DNA of 16,224 bases from Planctomycetaceae bacterium TMED10 (GCA_002168195.1 NHBP01000034.1:53225-69448), one strand, 5' to 3'. Positions 1-8,381 are shown, numbered from the stretch's first letter. Notes: generated by a model not told the origin, from the letters alone. A program made the numbers and translations.

Positions 1-70
1 TCGGGTAATCCCCCCATGCTGCGAGCAGTCCGATCCGCATGTTTTCACAGTTTTGAGAAGGATTATCCAT
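1..70 (-). CDS. lpxI: LpxI-family UDP-2,3-diacylglucosamine pyrophosphatase (DUF1009), N-terminal fragment
   Basis: Only the first 23 residues lie in the window; the gene continues off the left edge. The visible N-terminus contains MRIGLLAAWGDYP (from residue 11), which resembles the conserved glycine-rich opening of LpxI (IGLIAG-G-P type). LpxI hydrolyses UDP-2,3-diacylglucosamine to lipid X and UMP in lipid A synthesis, replacing LpxH in many lineages. Placement 135 nt downstream of lpxD on the same strand supports the call, since LpxD acts two steps before LpxI. Two in-frame ATG starts are possible, at 70 and at 40. Neither has a strong ribosome-binding site, and the second begins right at the conserved block, so the first is preferred. 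The identification rests on very few residues and on context. Confidence 0.68.
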   Translation of the reverse strand, partial: MDNPSQNCENMRIGLLAAWGDYP

Positions 71-134
71 CTTGAAGCATTGGCCCGGTTGAATCTTGAA
101 TGCGTGCGGCGGAGTGAAAAGAGGAAAACATTCC

Positions 135-176
135 GCTGGCAAAAAACAGTTGGCAAGAAACCGTTGGCAAAAAATC
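135..176. repeat. three 14-nt tandem repeats downstream of lpxD
   Basis: Three head-to-tail copies of a 14-nt unit lie in the gap between lpxD and lpxI: GCTGGCAAAAAACA (135-148), GTTGGCAAGAAACC (149-162) and GTTGGCAAAAAATC (163-176). The shared core is G(C/T)TGGCAA(A/G)AAA. A related 11-nt tandem motif occurs at 8554-8575 in another non-coding gap. The function is unknown; a local slippage product or a protein-binding site are both possible. Confidence 0.6.
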
Positions 177-205
177 GATTTGCCATTTGCGTGGTTGCCT
201 ACGCA

Positions 206-1270
206 CTACGCAGCATGCGATGACTTTTTATCGCCCTCACTTGGATTTTTGTTTTCGTTTTGGTCAATAATCCGCTGCAAGCGTTTGAGTTGTTTCCGCA
301 TTTCTGGAAGTCGAGCCAGTGCCGCGAGTTTAAAACTTTGTTCCCGAAGGGGCGTTGCCGGGATACCGGCATAGCACTCTCCGTCTGGAATGTCGGAGAT
401 GACACCAGCCATTGCACCGAGTACGGCTCGGGATCCGATATGCACGTGATCGCGCACCCCTACCTGACCAGCCATCACAACATAGTCACCGGTTGTGGTG
501 CTTCCAGCGATTCCGACTTGCGAACAGATGATATTGTGGCGGCCTATTCTGCAGTTGTGCGCAATCATCACCAGATTGTCGATCTTAGTCCCTTCACCGA
601 TTTCGGTCGGACCGTAAGTTCCCCGATCGATCGTGGTCGAAGCGCCAATTTCAACATCTTGTCCGATGGTAACGTGCCCGAGTTGGGCCGAGAGAAGATG
701 CCGTCCGCCCTCTGTGCTATAACCGAAACCGTAAGCACCCAGCACAGCTCCCGCATGGATAATCGATCGCGGTCCCACAACGGTATTTTCATAAAGTACT
801 GCATTCGGGAAGAGCGTCACATCGTCACCAATATGACAACCGGCCATGACGGTGACTCCGGCATGGATCGTTGCGCGGTCCCCGATTGTTACGTCATCAC
901 CAATCGTTGCACCGAGATGGATGTCAACATCTTGTCCGATTTTTGCCGATGGACTGATAATTGCCGCCGGACTGATGCCGATCCGCTTTGCATAGCGAGG
1001 TGGCCTAAAATGTTCTACGATCTGTGAGAATGCCCCGTGGACATCCTCCACCTGAATGACCGATGCATTTGGTGGTTCACAGCCGGTCGGAACCACGAAT
1101 GCGGTCGCCCTTGATTGGTCGAGTTGGTCCTGTTTTTCGGCATTATCCAGGAAGGAAATATCCCCCTCCTGCGCTCGCGCGAGGGTAGCTGCCTCGTCGA
1201 TTTCAATGGTGCCGTCACCGAATAATCGGCCGTCTACAATTTTGGCAAGATCTGCCAAAGGCGTTCCCAT
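206..1270 (-). CDS. lpxD: UDP-3-O-(acyl)glucosamine N-acyltransferase LpxD
   Basis: LpxD transfers a hydroxyacyl chain from acyl-ACP to the 2-amino group of UDP-3-O-acylglucosamine, the third step of lipid A synthesis, in the cytoplasm. The protein is 354 residues, close to the usual ~340. An N-terminal uridine-binding domain (about 1-100, opening LADLAKIVDGRLFGDG) is followed by a left-handed parallel beta-helix of hexapeptide repeats (about 100-315, e.g. IGDDVTIGDRATIHAGVTV). The helix carries the family GFGY block (181-184) and the catalytic histidine in MIAHN (His238, equivalent to E. coli His239). A C-terminal helical, charged tail follows. The reading frame stays open upstream to 1366, but the ATG at 1270 begins the conserved domain and has AAGGAA about 9 nt upstream. 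It lies downstream of rseP and upstream of lpxI on the same strand, in an envelope-biogenesis cluster. Confidence 0.96.
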   Translation of the reverse strand: MGTPLADLAKIVDGRLFGDGTIEIDEAATLARAQEGDISFLDNAEKQDQLDQSRATAFVVPTGCEPPNASVIQVEDVHGAFSQIVEHFRPPRYAKRIGISPAAIISPSAKIGQDVDIHLGATIGDDVTIGDRATIHAGVTVMAGCHIGDDVTLFPNAVLYENTVVGPRSIIHAGAVLGAYGFGYSTEGGRHLLSAQLGHVTIGQDVEIGASTTIDRGTYGPTEIGEGTKIDNLVMIAHNCRIGRHNIICSQVGIAGSTTTGDYVVMAGQVGVRDHVHIGSRAVLGAMAGVISDIPDGECYAGIPATPLREQSFKLAALARLPEMRKQLKRLQRIIDQNENKNPSEGDKKSSHAA

Positions 1271-1426
1271 GGCTTTCGATTCCTTTCCGCCGGAAAATGC
1301 CAGTCGTTCAATTTGCACTCTACTCTTACCTGCCGGATGGAGGCAAGAGCGAGAGGTCCCGAACACGCTGGTGCCACGCCCGCAATGCTAGCAGTTCGAT
1401 TTTTTTGTGTGTTGTAATCGGTCAGG

Positions 1427-3526
1427 TCAGAGGATGAATCGATTCACGTCGAGCCCGATCACAAAGAGCATCAAGGCCAGGATGAGCAGCAGTCCGGCCC
1501 AGGTCAGGGGAATCACAATTTTTTCGCTTACCGGACGACGGAAGATGGCTTCCAGAAGTAGAAAAACCATATGCCCTCCGTCGAGGACCGGAATCGGTAA
1601 AAAATTGATCACGGCCAGATTTGCACTGAGCATGGTGAGAAACAGCAGCAGACTGGCAGCACCCTGCTTGGCCGACATGCCCGCAACGGCGGCGATGGTT
1701 CCCGGTCCACCAAGAAGTTTTGGAGAAACTTGACCGGACACTAACTTGTGAAGAAACCGGTAGACCATCAACATGGAATATTTTGTTTCACGCCATCCGA
1801 GCGACATGGCTTCCGTCAAATTGCTCGCCCGCATCGTGTCGGTTTCCTGAACGAATACAAAACCGCGTCCGGGAATCGCAGTGTTAGATATTTTTGCGGG
1901 GGGTACGGCAAGTTTTACTTGATTTCCCTCTCGAAGCACGGTCACTTCGAGTGCGGTATCTTTTTGGATACTCTGAGCAACGGATCGAAGCCAGAGCACC
2001 CAACTGACTCCATCCGGGGCGCCTATTTTTTGTGTATTGAGCCTTCCTTTGGGAAACAGAAGTTGTTCTTTCGCTGCCTGCTGCTCGTTTGCCGGTTTCA
2101 GGTCGATTGCCACAATCTGATCTCCGGGTAAGAAACCAGCCGACGCCGCAGGACTGTTCTTGGCAACACCTGCCACGGTATCAAGCGTTTCGTAGGCAAT
2201 ACCCAAAGAAGGGATTTCCATTGTCTTCAGGATATCACTTCTCCAGGGTACCGGTTCACGTTTCATGTTCAGCGTTAATTTTGTGTCCGATCGCTGAATA
2301 TTGAGTGCGAGGTTTTCTTTACTTCCCCCGGAAATTCGTTGTGGCAATGTGAGTGGATCGCCAACGCTCTGGCCATCGATCGAGTCTATCGTATCTCCCG
2401 TCTGCACACCGGCTGCCGCAGCCGGAGAACCGGGCCGGATGGCAACGACTGGTCCCAATTCCATTTCCAATCCATAGCGACGAAGGAACCGAGGGCCGAC
2501 TTCGACGGGAATAGTTGCCTCGCTCCCGGGTCGGGCGAAGGTGAGTGTCACTGGCTCAACGGTATGTTTTGCAAGCGCTGCGCGATAGTCGACAAAGTTA
2601 TCGACGGGTTGCTCATTGACCCGGATGATCGAGTCTCCAGGCTGAAGTTTGTCAGCGACCGAAGCTGCAGGGCTTCCGGGGACTGCGGACAGCTCTTCGG
2701 CCAAGCGTAGTGTACTCGCTGGTGAGACGCCGATAATCCGTAATAAGCGTCCGTCACTTTGTCGCGGTAGAAGAGAAAATTCGAGCGTTTCTGATTCATC
2801 CTTCCGATTGGATCGTTCCACGGTGACGGGGATTCCATTTTCCAGATCACCGAGAATGACTTCCTGCCGCAGGTCTTTGAAGCGAGGTTTTTTCACGCCA
2901 TTGATTTCAACAATCCGATCGCCCGGTCGGATGCCTGCCTGATAGGCCGCTTCTCCAGGCATCACGGATGCGACATCACAGCGGATATAGGGCACACCAA
3001 AGCTGGGTGAGAAGGCGACGGTTGCAAAGATCCAGGCAAAGATCAGATTCATAATGACACCGGCCGAAATGATTGCCATCCGTTCGGGCACGGTTTGTGA
3101 AACGTAACTTCGGGGGTCCGTCAGATAGTTTGTACTGTTTGCATCGTTTGGCTCTTCCGATTCAGCTTCCCCCGATTCTTGGCGTGCCTCGCGTATTTTT
3201 TCTGCTTCGCGTGACGGGTTATCATCCTGGCCGAGCATTTTGACATAGCCGCCAAGCGGGATGATTCCAATCCCATACTCGGTCTCTCCCCACTGTTTTT
3301 TCCAGAGGGCACTCGGCAAGCGGACACTATATTGCCCAAAGCCGATTTTGAGTGGCGGATCGAAGCCGATATAAAATTTTTCGCATTTCACACCACACAG
3401 CTTTGCGACCACGAAGTGCCCGAGTTCATGAACAAAAATCACAAATCCGAGTCCGGCCAGTGCCATGGCGATGTAAGGCCAGTTTTCAAAGCTGTACCAA
3501 GCTGCGAAGATCAAGTGCATATCCAA
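1427..3526 (-). CDS. rseP: RseP-family intramembrane site-2 zinc metalloprotease with four PDZ-like modules
   Basis: Membrane-embedded M50-family protease that cuts transmembrane segments, classically anti-sigma factors after site-1 cleavage. The first membrane segment carries the zinc motif HELGH (33-37). PLGGYVKM follows (90-97), then a second membrane segment (about 150-172). The C-terminal part holds NFLPIPVLDGGH with the third zinc ligand Asp649 and a last hydrophobic helix (about 670-692). Between the membrane segments I count four PDZ-like modules by their GxxPGD-type signatures: PGD near 201, 296 and 468, and TGD near 377. E. coli RseP has two PDZ domains and about 450 residues; this protein has 699. 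An acidic, serine-rich insertion (about 103-132) precedes the second membrane segment. The start chosen is TTG at 3526, with AGGAGG 7 nt upstream; ATG at 3520 is the alternative. The gene overlaps the end of dxr by 16 nt, implying co-transcription. Its natural substrate cannot be told from this window. Confidence 0.95.
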   Translation of the reverse strand: MDMHLIFAAWYSFENWPYIAMALAGLGFVIFVHELGHFVVAKLCGVKCEKFYIGFDPPLKIGFGQYSVRLPSALWKKQWGETEYGIGIIPLGGYVKMLGQDDNPSREAEKIREARQESGEAESEEPNDANSTNYLTDPRSYVSQTVPERMAIISAGVIMNLIFAWIFATVAFSPSFGVPYIRCDVASVMPGEAAYQAGIRPGDRIVEINGVKKPRFKDLRQEVILGDLENGIPVTVERSNRKDESETLEFSLLPRQSDGRLLRIIGVSPASTLRLAEELSAVPGSPAASVADKLQPGDSIIRVNEQPVDNFVDYRAALAKHTVEPVTLTFARPGSEATIPVEVGPRFLRRYGLEMELGPVVAIRPGSPAAAAGVQTGDTIDSIDGQSVGDPLTLPQRISGGSKENLALNIQRSDTKLTLNMKREPVPWRSDILKTMEIPSLGIAYETLDTVAGVAKNSPAASAGFLPGDQIVAIDLKPANEQQAAKEQLLFPKGRLNTQKIGAPDGVSWVLWLRSVAQSIQKDTALEVTVLREGNQVKLAVPPAKISNTAIPGRGFVFVQETDTMRASNLTEAMSLGWRETKYSMLMVYRFLHKLVSGQVSPKLLGGPGTIAAVAGMSAKQGAASLLLFLTMLSANLAVINFLPIPVLDGGHMVFLLLEAIFRRPVSEKIVIPLTWAGLLLILALMLFVIGLDVNRFIL

Positions 3527-4674
3527 CGGGAAACCTCCTCACGTGCCCAGCGGTCTAATTTTAGCAGTCCGTTGAGACTGGGCGTTGCTTCAAAAGGGTG
3601 TTGATCAAAAACGTAACGGCACGCAGGGACAATATCGTTGAATTTGATCTGATTCTCAAGAAACCCCGCGACAGCTGTTTCGTTGGCTGCATTGAGTACG
3701 ACGCCACTGGTTCCTCCCAGGCGTGCTGCTTCCATACCCAGTTCCACCGCAGGAAATCGCTCTCGATCTACAGGCTCGAATTCCAGATTGAAAGCTTCGT
3801 CAAACGAGAGTTTCCGCCCACAACTCGGTTGGCGATGAGGCCAGGTCAACGCATATTGGATTGGTAATTTCATATCGGGCGGGCTCATTTGTGCAATGAT
3901 GGACCCGTCGATAAATTCGACCATCGAATGGATAATCGACTGTGGATGGACAACCACCTCAATTTGCCGAGGATCTAAATCGAATAACCAGCGGGCTTCA
4001 ACGATCTCAAGAGCCTTGTTCATCATGGTTGCCGAGTCAATCGTAATTTTTGGCCCCATGTCCCATGTCGGATGTGCCAGTGCATCGGCGACGGTCACTT
4101 CTTTTAGTTTTTCAGGTGTGTGATCACGAAAGGGACCCCCGCTAGCGGTGAGGATAATTCGCTCCACTTCTTTTTGATTTCCCGCATGCAGGGCTTGAAA
4201 CACCGCACTATGTTCACTGTCCACAGGCAGGATTGTTGCTCCCGTTGCGGTCGCCAGCGTCATCACCAGAGGACCAGCCATTACCAGTGTTTCTTTATTG
4301 GCCAGGGCAATTATTTTTCCCGCTTCGACTGCAGCCCACGTACTTTGAAGTCCGGCGGCTCCCACAATCGCTGTCACGACGATGTCGATTTCAGTGCGAC
4401 GAACCACCGTTTCTGTTTCTTTCTCTCCAATCAGTAATTCACAGTGACTCGGCAACCCTTTCCAATCCTGCTTCTCAGCTTGCTCTGGGCAGGTGGCGAT
4501 TACAAAATCGGGTTCCAATCGAATGGCCTGTTCGATGAGTCGGTCTAGTTGCGTGTGTGCAGAAAGTGCCGTCGCGCGTAGTTTTCCCTCGGAATTTGCG
4601 ATCACTTGCAGCGTATTTTCGCCGATGCTTCCCGTAGAGCCCAAGACAGCGACATTTTTTGTGGTGCGGTCCAT
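3511..4674 (-). CDS. dxr: 1-deoxy-D-xylulose 5-phosphate reductoisomerase
   Basis: Converts 1-deoxy-D-xylulose 5-phosphate to 2-C-methyl-D-erythritol 4-phosphate with NADPH and a divalent metal, the committed step of the MEP isoprenoid pathway; cytosolic. At 387 residues it is of normal length. The NADPH loop GSTGSIG is at 12-18 and ANKETLV at 125-131. Metal ligands are seen in PVDSEH (Asp152, Glu154) and at Glu223 in MMNKALEIVEA. The flexible substrate loop HPTWDMGPKITIDSAT runs from 201, and HPQSIIHSMVEF from 243. The ATG at 4674 begins just before the conserved strand; no good Shine-Dalgarno is visible ahead of it. It is the first gene of a leftward unit with rseP, lpxD and lpxI. The dxr-rseP neighbourhood is known in many bacteria. 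Confidence 0.97.
   Translation of the reverse strand: MDRTTKNVAVLGSTGSIGENTLQVIANSEGKLRATALSAHTQLDRLIEQAIRLEPDFVIATCPEQAEKQDWKGLPSHCELLIGEKETETVVRRTEIDIVVTAIVGAAGLQSTWAAVEAGKIIALANKETLVMAGPLVMTLATATGATILPVDSEHSAVFQALHAGNQKEVERIILTASGGPFRDHTPEKLKEVTVADALAHPTWDMGPKITIDSATMMNKALEIVEARWLFDLDPRQIEVVVHPQSIIHSMVEFIDGSIIAQMSPPDMKLPIQYALTWPHRQPSCGRKLSFDEAFNLEFEPVDRERFPAVELGMEAARLGGTSGVVLNAANETAVAGFLENQIKFNDIVPACRYVFDQHPFEATPSLNGLLKLDRWAREEVSRWICT
3534..3539 (-). promoter_or_regulatory. strong Shine-Dalgarno of rseP inside dxr
   Basis: On the minus strand a perfect AGGAGG lies inside the last codons of dxr, 7 nt before a TTG codon (3526-3524) and 13 nt before an ATG (3520-3518). The spacing favours the TTG as the rseP start. 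The stop of dxr follows downstream, so translation of the two genes is probably coupled. Confidence 0.7.
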
Positions 4675-4941
4675 GGGTGCTTTGCGGCAGCGGAAATTGT
4701 GCCAAAAAGAAGCGACGGAGCCCCCAGCTGCATCTAAAAATTCGGATCCGGAACACGGATTTAGGCTGAGGGGGTTAAGCCGGGTAAGAAAAATGAAGTT
4801 ACTCGGCGATGCAATTCAAAACCAGACAACCCAAGTTCTCCTACCACAGTGGCCACATTTTAGACGGGCGGTTTGTGCCCAGCAAGTGCGAACTTTCTGC
4901 GAAAGGGCCTTGTGAGCCCCCCCAAATATTTTTTACGGGTG

Positions 4942-4947
4942 TATAAT
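4942..4947 (+). promoter_or_regulatory. candidate -10 box for ftsH
   Basis: A perfect TATAAT lies 143 nt upstream of the ftsH ATG. No matching -35 hexamer stands at the standard spacing: TTGTGA at 4910-4915 is 26 nt away, and the ideal position is C-rich. The hexamer alone is weak evidence. If used, ftsH would have a leader of roughly 130 nt containing the inverted repeat at 4973-5001. Confidence 0.35.
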
Positions 4948-4972
4948 AGAAGGCTCCCGGACAAGTTCGTTG

Positions 4973-5001
4973 GCCTGCCTTGGCTTCAGGCAATGGCAGG
5001 C
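4973..5001 (+). repeat. inverted repeat in ftsH leader
   Basis: Arms GCCTGCC (4973-4979) and GGCAGGC (4995-5001) are perfectly complementary around a 15-nt loop. The element sits about 90 nt before the ftsH start. No U-tract follows, so it is not an intrinsic terminator. It may be an RNA hairpin or chance. Confidence 0.4.
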
Positions 5002-5090
5002 GGTGGATCATTTTCCAGTAGAGATCCGAGATTCACACCGGGTTCTTTCCCTGTTTTCATACTTCCCCGATTTCAAAGGGCCGGCGTCTG

Positions 5091-7181
5091 ATGGACAATC
5101 CTCCCCGTGGTCCCGAGCAATCGGGCGAAAAAAAATCGCAGGCTGGAGGCAGTCAGGTACTGCTCTATATGTTGCTGATTGCAACGGCAGCTGGTTTTTT
5201 TGCCCTCTTTTTTAACTGGCAAAATGCAGTTGTCTTTGACTACCAGGAATTTGAAGAGCTGGTCAAGCAAAACACTCCGAGTGAAGGCGCGGACCGGGGC
5301 TATCTCGAAATCAATCGTGGAACGGAAAAAAATCCGGATCTCTGGCGCTATCGCGATCTTCGAGATATCAAGGTGGGCGATCGCGAGATTACGGGCCTTG
5401 TAAGTCAAGAAGAGGTGGAGCCAAAAAACGGCAGTCTATCCAAGACGCAGCAACCATCCGGTAAAGTCCGATTTCGCGTTAATAAATCGACGGAGATCGA
5501 TATTGCTATCCGCGAACTCTTTGGAACACACGGGGTCAAGTACGAGTGGTTACGACCCGGTTTTTTTCAAACCTACGGCCCCATGTTGATGATCACTGCC
5601 ATCTTTATCGCCGTACTTATTTTCATTTCTCGAAGGATGAGCGGTGCTGGATCGCCGATGGCGTTTGGACGAAGTCGAGGGAAACTCTATGCACAAGAAG
5701 GATTGGGCCTCACCTTTAATGACGTTGCCGGCATTGATGAGGCAGTCGAAGAGCTTAAAGAAGTGGTCGACTTTTTAAGTAATCCCGAGAAGTATCAGCG
5801 TCTCGGTGGCAGAATCCCGAAAGGCGTGTTGCTTGTCGGCCCGCCAGGTACGGGGAAAACGCTGCTGGCGAAGGGCGTTGCGGGCGAGGCGAGGGTTCCC
5901 TTTTTCAGTCTTTCGGGAAGTGATTTTGTAGAAATGTTTGTGGGGGTCGGGGCAGCGCGTGTCCGCGACATGTTCCAGCAGGCGCAGAGTAAATCCCCCT
6001 GCATCGTTTTTATCGATGAGTTGGATGCCCTGGGGAAGACGCGTGGCTCCGGTGTCGTCGGTGGACACGACGAGCGTGAGCAAACCCTCAATGCGTTGCT
6101 TGTCGAGATGGATGGATTTGACTCCAACAGTGGTGTGATTGTTTTAGCGGCCACGAATCGCCCGGAGACTTTAGACCCGGCGTTGCTTCGACCCGGTCGA
6201 TTTGATCGGCATGTGCTGGTCGACCGTCCTGACGTCCGGGGTCGCGCAGCGATTTTGAAGGTTCACGTGAAAAATGTAAAGTTGGCTGATGGAGTCGATC
6301 TCGCAAAGGTTGCGGCGATCACCTCGGGATTTTGTGGAGCCGATCTTGCCAATCTGGTCAACGAGGCGGCTTTGCTTGCTGCCCGCGCCGATCTTTCAGC
6401 AGTGACGATGGAACAATTCAATGAAGGGGTCGAAAGGGTTACGGCAGGATTAGAAAAACGCCAACGAATCATTCACGAAGACGAAAAGCAGCGCATTGCC
6501 TATCACGAATGTGGACACGCCCTGGTGGCAGACAGTCTGCCGAATACTGATCCGGTTCACAAAATTTCCATCATTCCCCGCGGCCTCGCAGCGCTTGGCT
6601 ACACCATGCAGCGGCCTGAGGAAGATCGATACCTTGTGACGCGAAGTGAATTGGAAGCGCGGATTCAGGTGCTACTTGCCGGGACCGTCGCGGAGGAATT
6701 GGTGTTTGAGGATATTTCATCCGGGGCTCAAAATGATTTAGAGAGGGCAACTGAAATTGCACGCAATATGGTCATGCAATTTGGCATGAGTCGTTTGGGT
6801 CGCGTAAATTACAAAGAATCCGGACAGAGTCCTTTTCTCGGGACCAGTGATGGAATCAGCACGGCAAGTCACAGCGGGCAAACTGCGCACGAGATTGACC
6901 AAGAGGTCAAACAGATTATCGAAGATGGGCTTTCCAGGGTCCGCCATATTCTCAGTACGCGTCGAGAAACCCTCGTTGCACTGTCTACGCGATTAATAGA
7001 ATGCGAAGTGATGGATGCTGATGAGCTGCGTGAAATTGTTGATCAGACTTCGCTCAGCCCACAAATTGTCCCCGGTACGGAGAGTGACGATTTTAAGAAA
7101 GCACCAAGTGCCGAAGGTGGTGAGGAGTCGACCGACGCTATTCCACACACGGAGGACGGATCGACACAAGCGGGCGGTTAG
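5091..7181 (+). CDS. ftsH: ATP-dependent membrane zinc metalloprotease FtsH
   Basis: Hexameric inner-membrane AAA+ protease that degrades misfolded membrane proteins and regulatory proteins. In bacteria making lipid A it often controls LpxC. The 696-residue protein shows a charged N-terminus, TM1 (about 23-42), an extracytoplasmic region of about 120 residues and TM2 (about 165-182). The AAA module carries Walker A GPPGTGKT (250-257), Walker B FIDE (307-310) and the second region of homology with [20 protein letters not shown]. The peptidase domain has the zinc motif HECGH (472-476) and the third ligand Asp549 in QNDLERAT. The motif is usually HEAGH; Cys474 stands at the variable position, so activity should be kept. 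An acidic, low-complexity C-terminal tail follows about residue 650. The extracytoplasmic part is longer and more polar than in E. coli FtsH. The gene is divergent from the dxr-rseP-lpxD unit and followed 45 nt later by a co-directional hydrolase. Confidence 0.97.
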   Translation: MDNPPRGPEQSGEKKSQAGGSQVLLYMLLIATAAGFFALFFNWQNAVVFDYQEFEELVKQNTPSEGADRGYLEINRGTEKNPDLWRYRDLRDIKVGDREITGLVSQEEVEPKNGSLSKTQQPSGKVRFRVNKSTEIDIAIRELFGTHGVKYEWLRPGFFQTYGPMLMITAIFIAVLIFISRRMSGAGSPMAFGRSRGKLYAQEGLGLTFNDVAGIDEAVEELKEVVDFLSNPEKYQRLGGRIPKGVLLVGPPGTGKTLLAKGVAGEARVPFFSLSGSDFVEMFVGVGAARVRDMFQQAQSKSPCIVFIDELDALGKTRGSGVVGGHDEREQTLNALLVEMDGFDSNSGVIVLAATNRPETLDPALLRPGRFDRHVLVDRPDVRGRAAILKVHVKNVKLADGVDLAKVAAITSGFCGADLANLVNEAALLAARADLSAVTMEQFNEGVERVTAGLEKRQRIIHEDEKQRIAYHECGHALVADSLPNTDPVHKISIIPRGLAALGYTMQRPEEDRYLVTRSELEARIQVLLAGTVAEELVFEDISSGAQNDLERATEIARNMVMQFGMSRLGRVNYKESGQSPFLGTSDGISTASHSGQTAHEIDQEVKQIIEDGLSRVRHILSTRRETLVALSTRLIECEVMDADELREIVDQTSLSPQIVPGTESDDFKKAPSAEGGEESTDAIPHTEDGSTQAGG

Positions 7182-7226
7182 TCGATATTCAGTGATTGTC
7201 CTGCTGTGGCGTTGAGGCATTTCTCC

Positions 7227-7940
7227 ATGCGGCTACTGACTTACAATATCCACAAAGGAATCGGCGGACGCGACCGACTCTATCGATTGCGACGAATCAT
7301 CGAAGTGATTGAAAATGAAAACCCCGACTTGCTGTGTCTTCAGGAAGTGGATCGAGGGGTGCCCCGCTCTCGCTTGCACGATCAACCCAAACTGCTTTCC
7401 GAGCAATTTTTTTCTGCAGGCTGTACGTTTCAACTGAATGTCCGGCTAAAAAAAGGTGGATATGGCAATTTGCTTCTCGCTCGATGGTCTTTCACCGAGC
7501 GGCATAGTATTTCTCTGGGGTTACCGGGAAAAAAAGCGAGAGGGGCACAAATTGGAATTATTGATTCTCCGGAAGGATCTTTTCGATTTATCAATTTGCA
7601 TTTGGGACTTGGGGAGCAAGAGAGGCATCAACAGATGGGCCACCTGCTAAGCCACCATCTTTTTCGTCGGAGCCAGGGCTTGCCCACGCTGATTGCCGGA
7701 GACACCAACGATTGGAGAAACACCTTGGCTGAAGGTCCTCTTGCTGAGCACGGATTTCAGCACTGTACTCACCCGATATCCCGCTTTCGGACATTTCCTG
7801 CGTATCTACCAGTCGGTTCACTCGATAAGGTGTTTTGTAGCTCTGGTATTCGGATTTCGAATCTCCGCGTCGTACGCACCAAATCGGCAAAAGCCGCATC
7901 GGATCACCTGCCGCTGGTCATAGACTTTCATTGCGACTAA
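7227..7940 (+). CDS. endonuclease/exonuclease/phosphatase-family hydrolase
   Basis: A metal-dependent phosphodiesterase or phosphatase fold (DNase I-like, EEP superfamily) of 237 residues. Motifs appear in family order: the N-terminal strand with Asn in LTYNIHKG (metal/phosphate site), Glu in LQEVDRG (metal ligand), the His in INLHLGL, GDTND (catalytic Asp and Asn) and SDHLPL near the end (catalytic His with Asp). The fold covers nucleases, sphingomyelinases, inositol phosphatases and YbhP-like proteins; the substrate cannot be told from this sequence. No signal peptide is visible, so a cytoplasmic location is likely. A GTG at 7206 would add seven residues, but the ATG at 7227 begins the conserved strand and has GAGG 9 nt upstream. 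It follows ftsH by 45 nt and may be co-transcribed with it. Confidence 0.9.
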   Translation: MRLLTYNIHKGIGGRDRLYRLRRIIEVIENENPDLLCLQEVDRGVPRSRLHDQPKLLSEQFFSAGCTFQLNVRLKKGGYGNLLLARWSFTERHSISLGLPGKKARGAQIGIIDSPEGSFRFINLHLGLGEQERHQQMGHLLSHHLFRRSQGLPTLIAGDTNDWRNTLAEGPLAEHGFQHCTHPISRFRTFPAYLPVGSLDKVFCSSGIRISNLRVVRTKSAKAASDHLPLVIDFHCD

Positions 7941-7994
7941 ACGGATGGTTCGCAGCGACCCCTGTTTGCGAAAAAGCAGACAACGCACTGCGGT

Positions 7995-8381
7995 TTACGA
8001 AAGACCGTACGTTTCCTGCAAAGCGTGTTTGATCGTGCCTGTAAGATCCAGGCGACTGACCGGCTTACGGAGGACATCAAATGCTTGCGCTTTTCGAGCC
8101 TCGGCTTCGATCTGATCGTCCATCTCTGCAGAGAGAAGGATACACGGCAAGAGTGCCTTGAACCGCTTGAGTCGCCGAAGTGTTTCCAGGCCACTTTGTC
8201 GCGGCATGTGCATATCGAGCAAAACCACGTGAACTTGCTCTTGTTGGACAATCTTCATCGCTTCCAATCCATCGTCAGCTTCCAATGTCCGATAGCCACT
8301 GGGACGTAGCACCTCCAGAACCGTATCGCGGAACTGATGGTCGTTATCTGTGATTAAGATGGCGGGAGAATCGGCAAGCAT
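7995..8381 (-). CDS. single-domain response regulator (CheY-like receiver)
   Basis: A stand-alone phosphoacceptor receiver domain of 128 residues with no output domain. The phosphorylated aspartate is Asp56 in VVLLDMHMPRQSG, the switch Ser is Ser84 in ILLSAE, and the conserved Lys is Lys106 in RKPVS. The acidic pocket reads TDND (11-14), so the usual Asp-Asp pair is Asp12-Asn13, a mild departure that could alter Mg2+ binding or autodephosphorylation. Such receivers act by protein-protein interaction, in phosphorelays or in chemotaxis-like control. No histidine kinase lies in the window, so the partner is unknown. It converges on the EEP hydrolase gene with a 54-nt gap. The ATG at 8381 has no clear Shine-Dalgarno. 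Confidence 0.93.
   Translation of the reverse strand: MLADSPAILITDNDHQFRDTVLEVLRPSGYRTLEADDGLEAMKIVQQEQVHVVLLDMHMPRQSGLETLRRLKRFKALLPCILLSAEMDDQIEAEARKAQAFDVLRKPVSRLDLTGTIKHALQETYGLS

Larger units (their letters stand above)
4675..5090. other. divergent intergenic region between dxr and ftsH
   Basis: The 416 nt between the dxr start (minus) and the ftsH start (plus) must carry promoters for both. I see no convincing gene in it. Notable pieces are a TATAAT hexamer on the plus strand (4942-4947), a run of C residues just before it (4917-4923), and a 7-bp inverted repeat in the likely ftsH leader (4973-5001). I could not identify a confident promoter for dxr. Confidence 0.6.

Noticed and set aside
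260..1027. 255-residue plus-strand ORF
   Set aside because: Fully antisense to lpxD; its translation shows no domain and is rich in His, Cys and Arg as expected of a shadow frame.
4475..4756. 93-residue minus-strand ORF ahead of dxr
   Set aside because: Mostly overlaps dxr in another frame, is Arg/His-rich and has no family resemblance.
7941..7994. Bidirectional terminator between the convergent EEP and response-regulator genes
   Set aside because: No stem of useful length with a T-tract could be found in the 54-nt gap.
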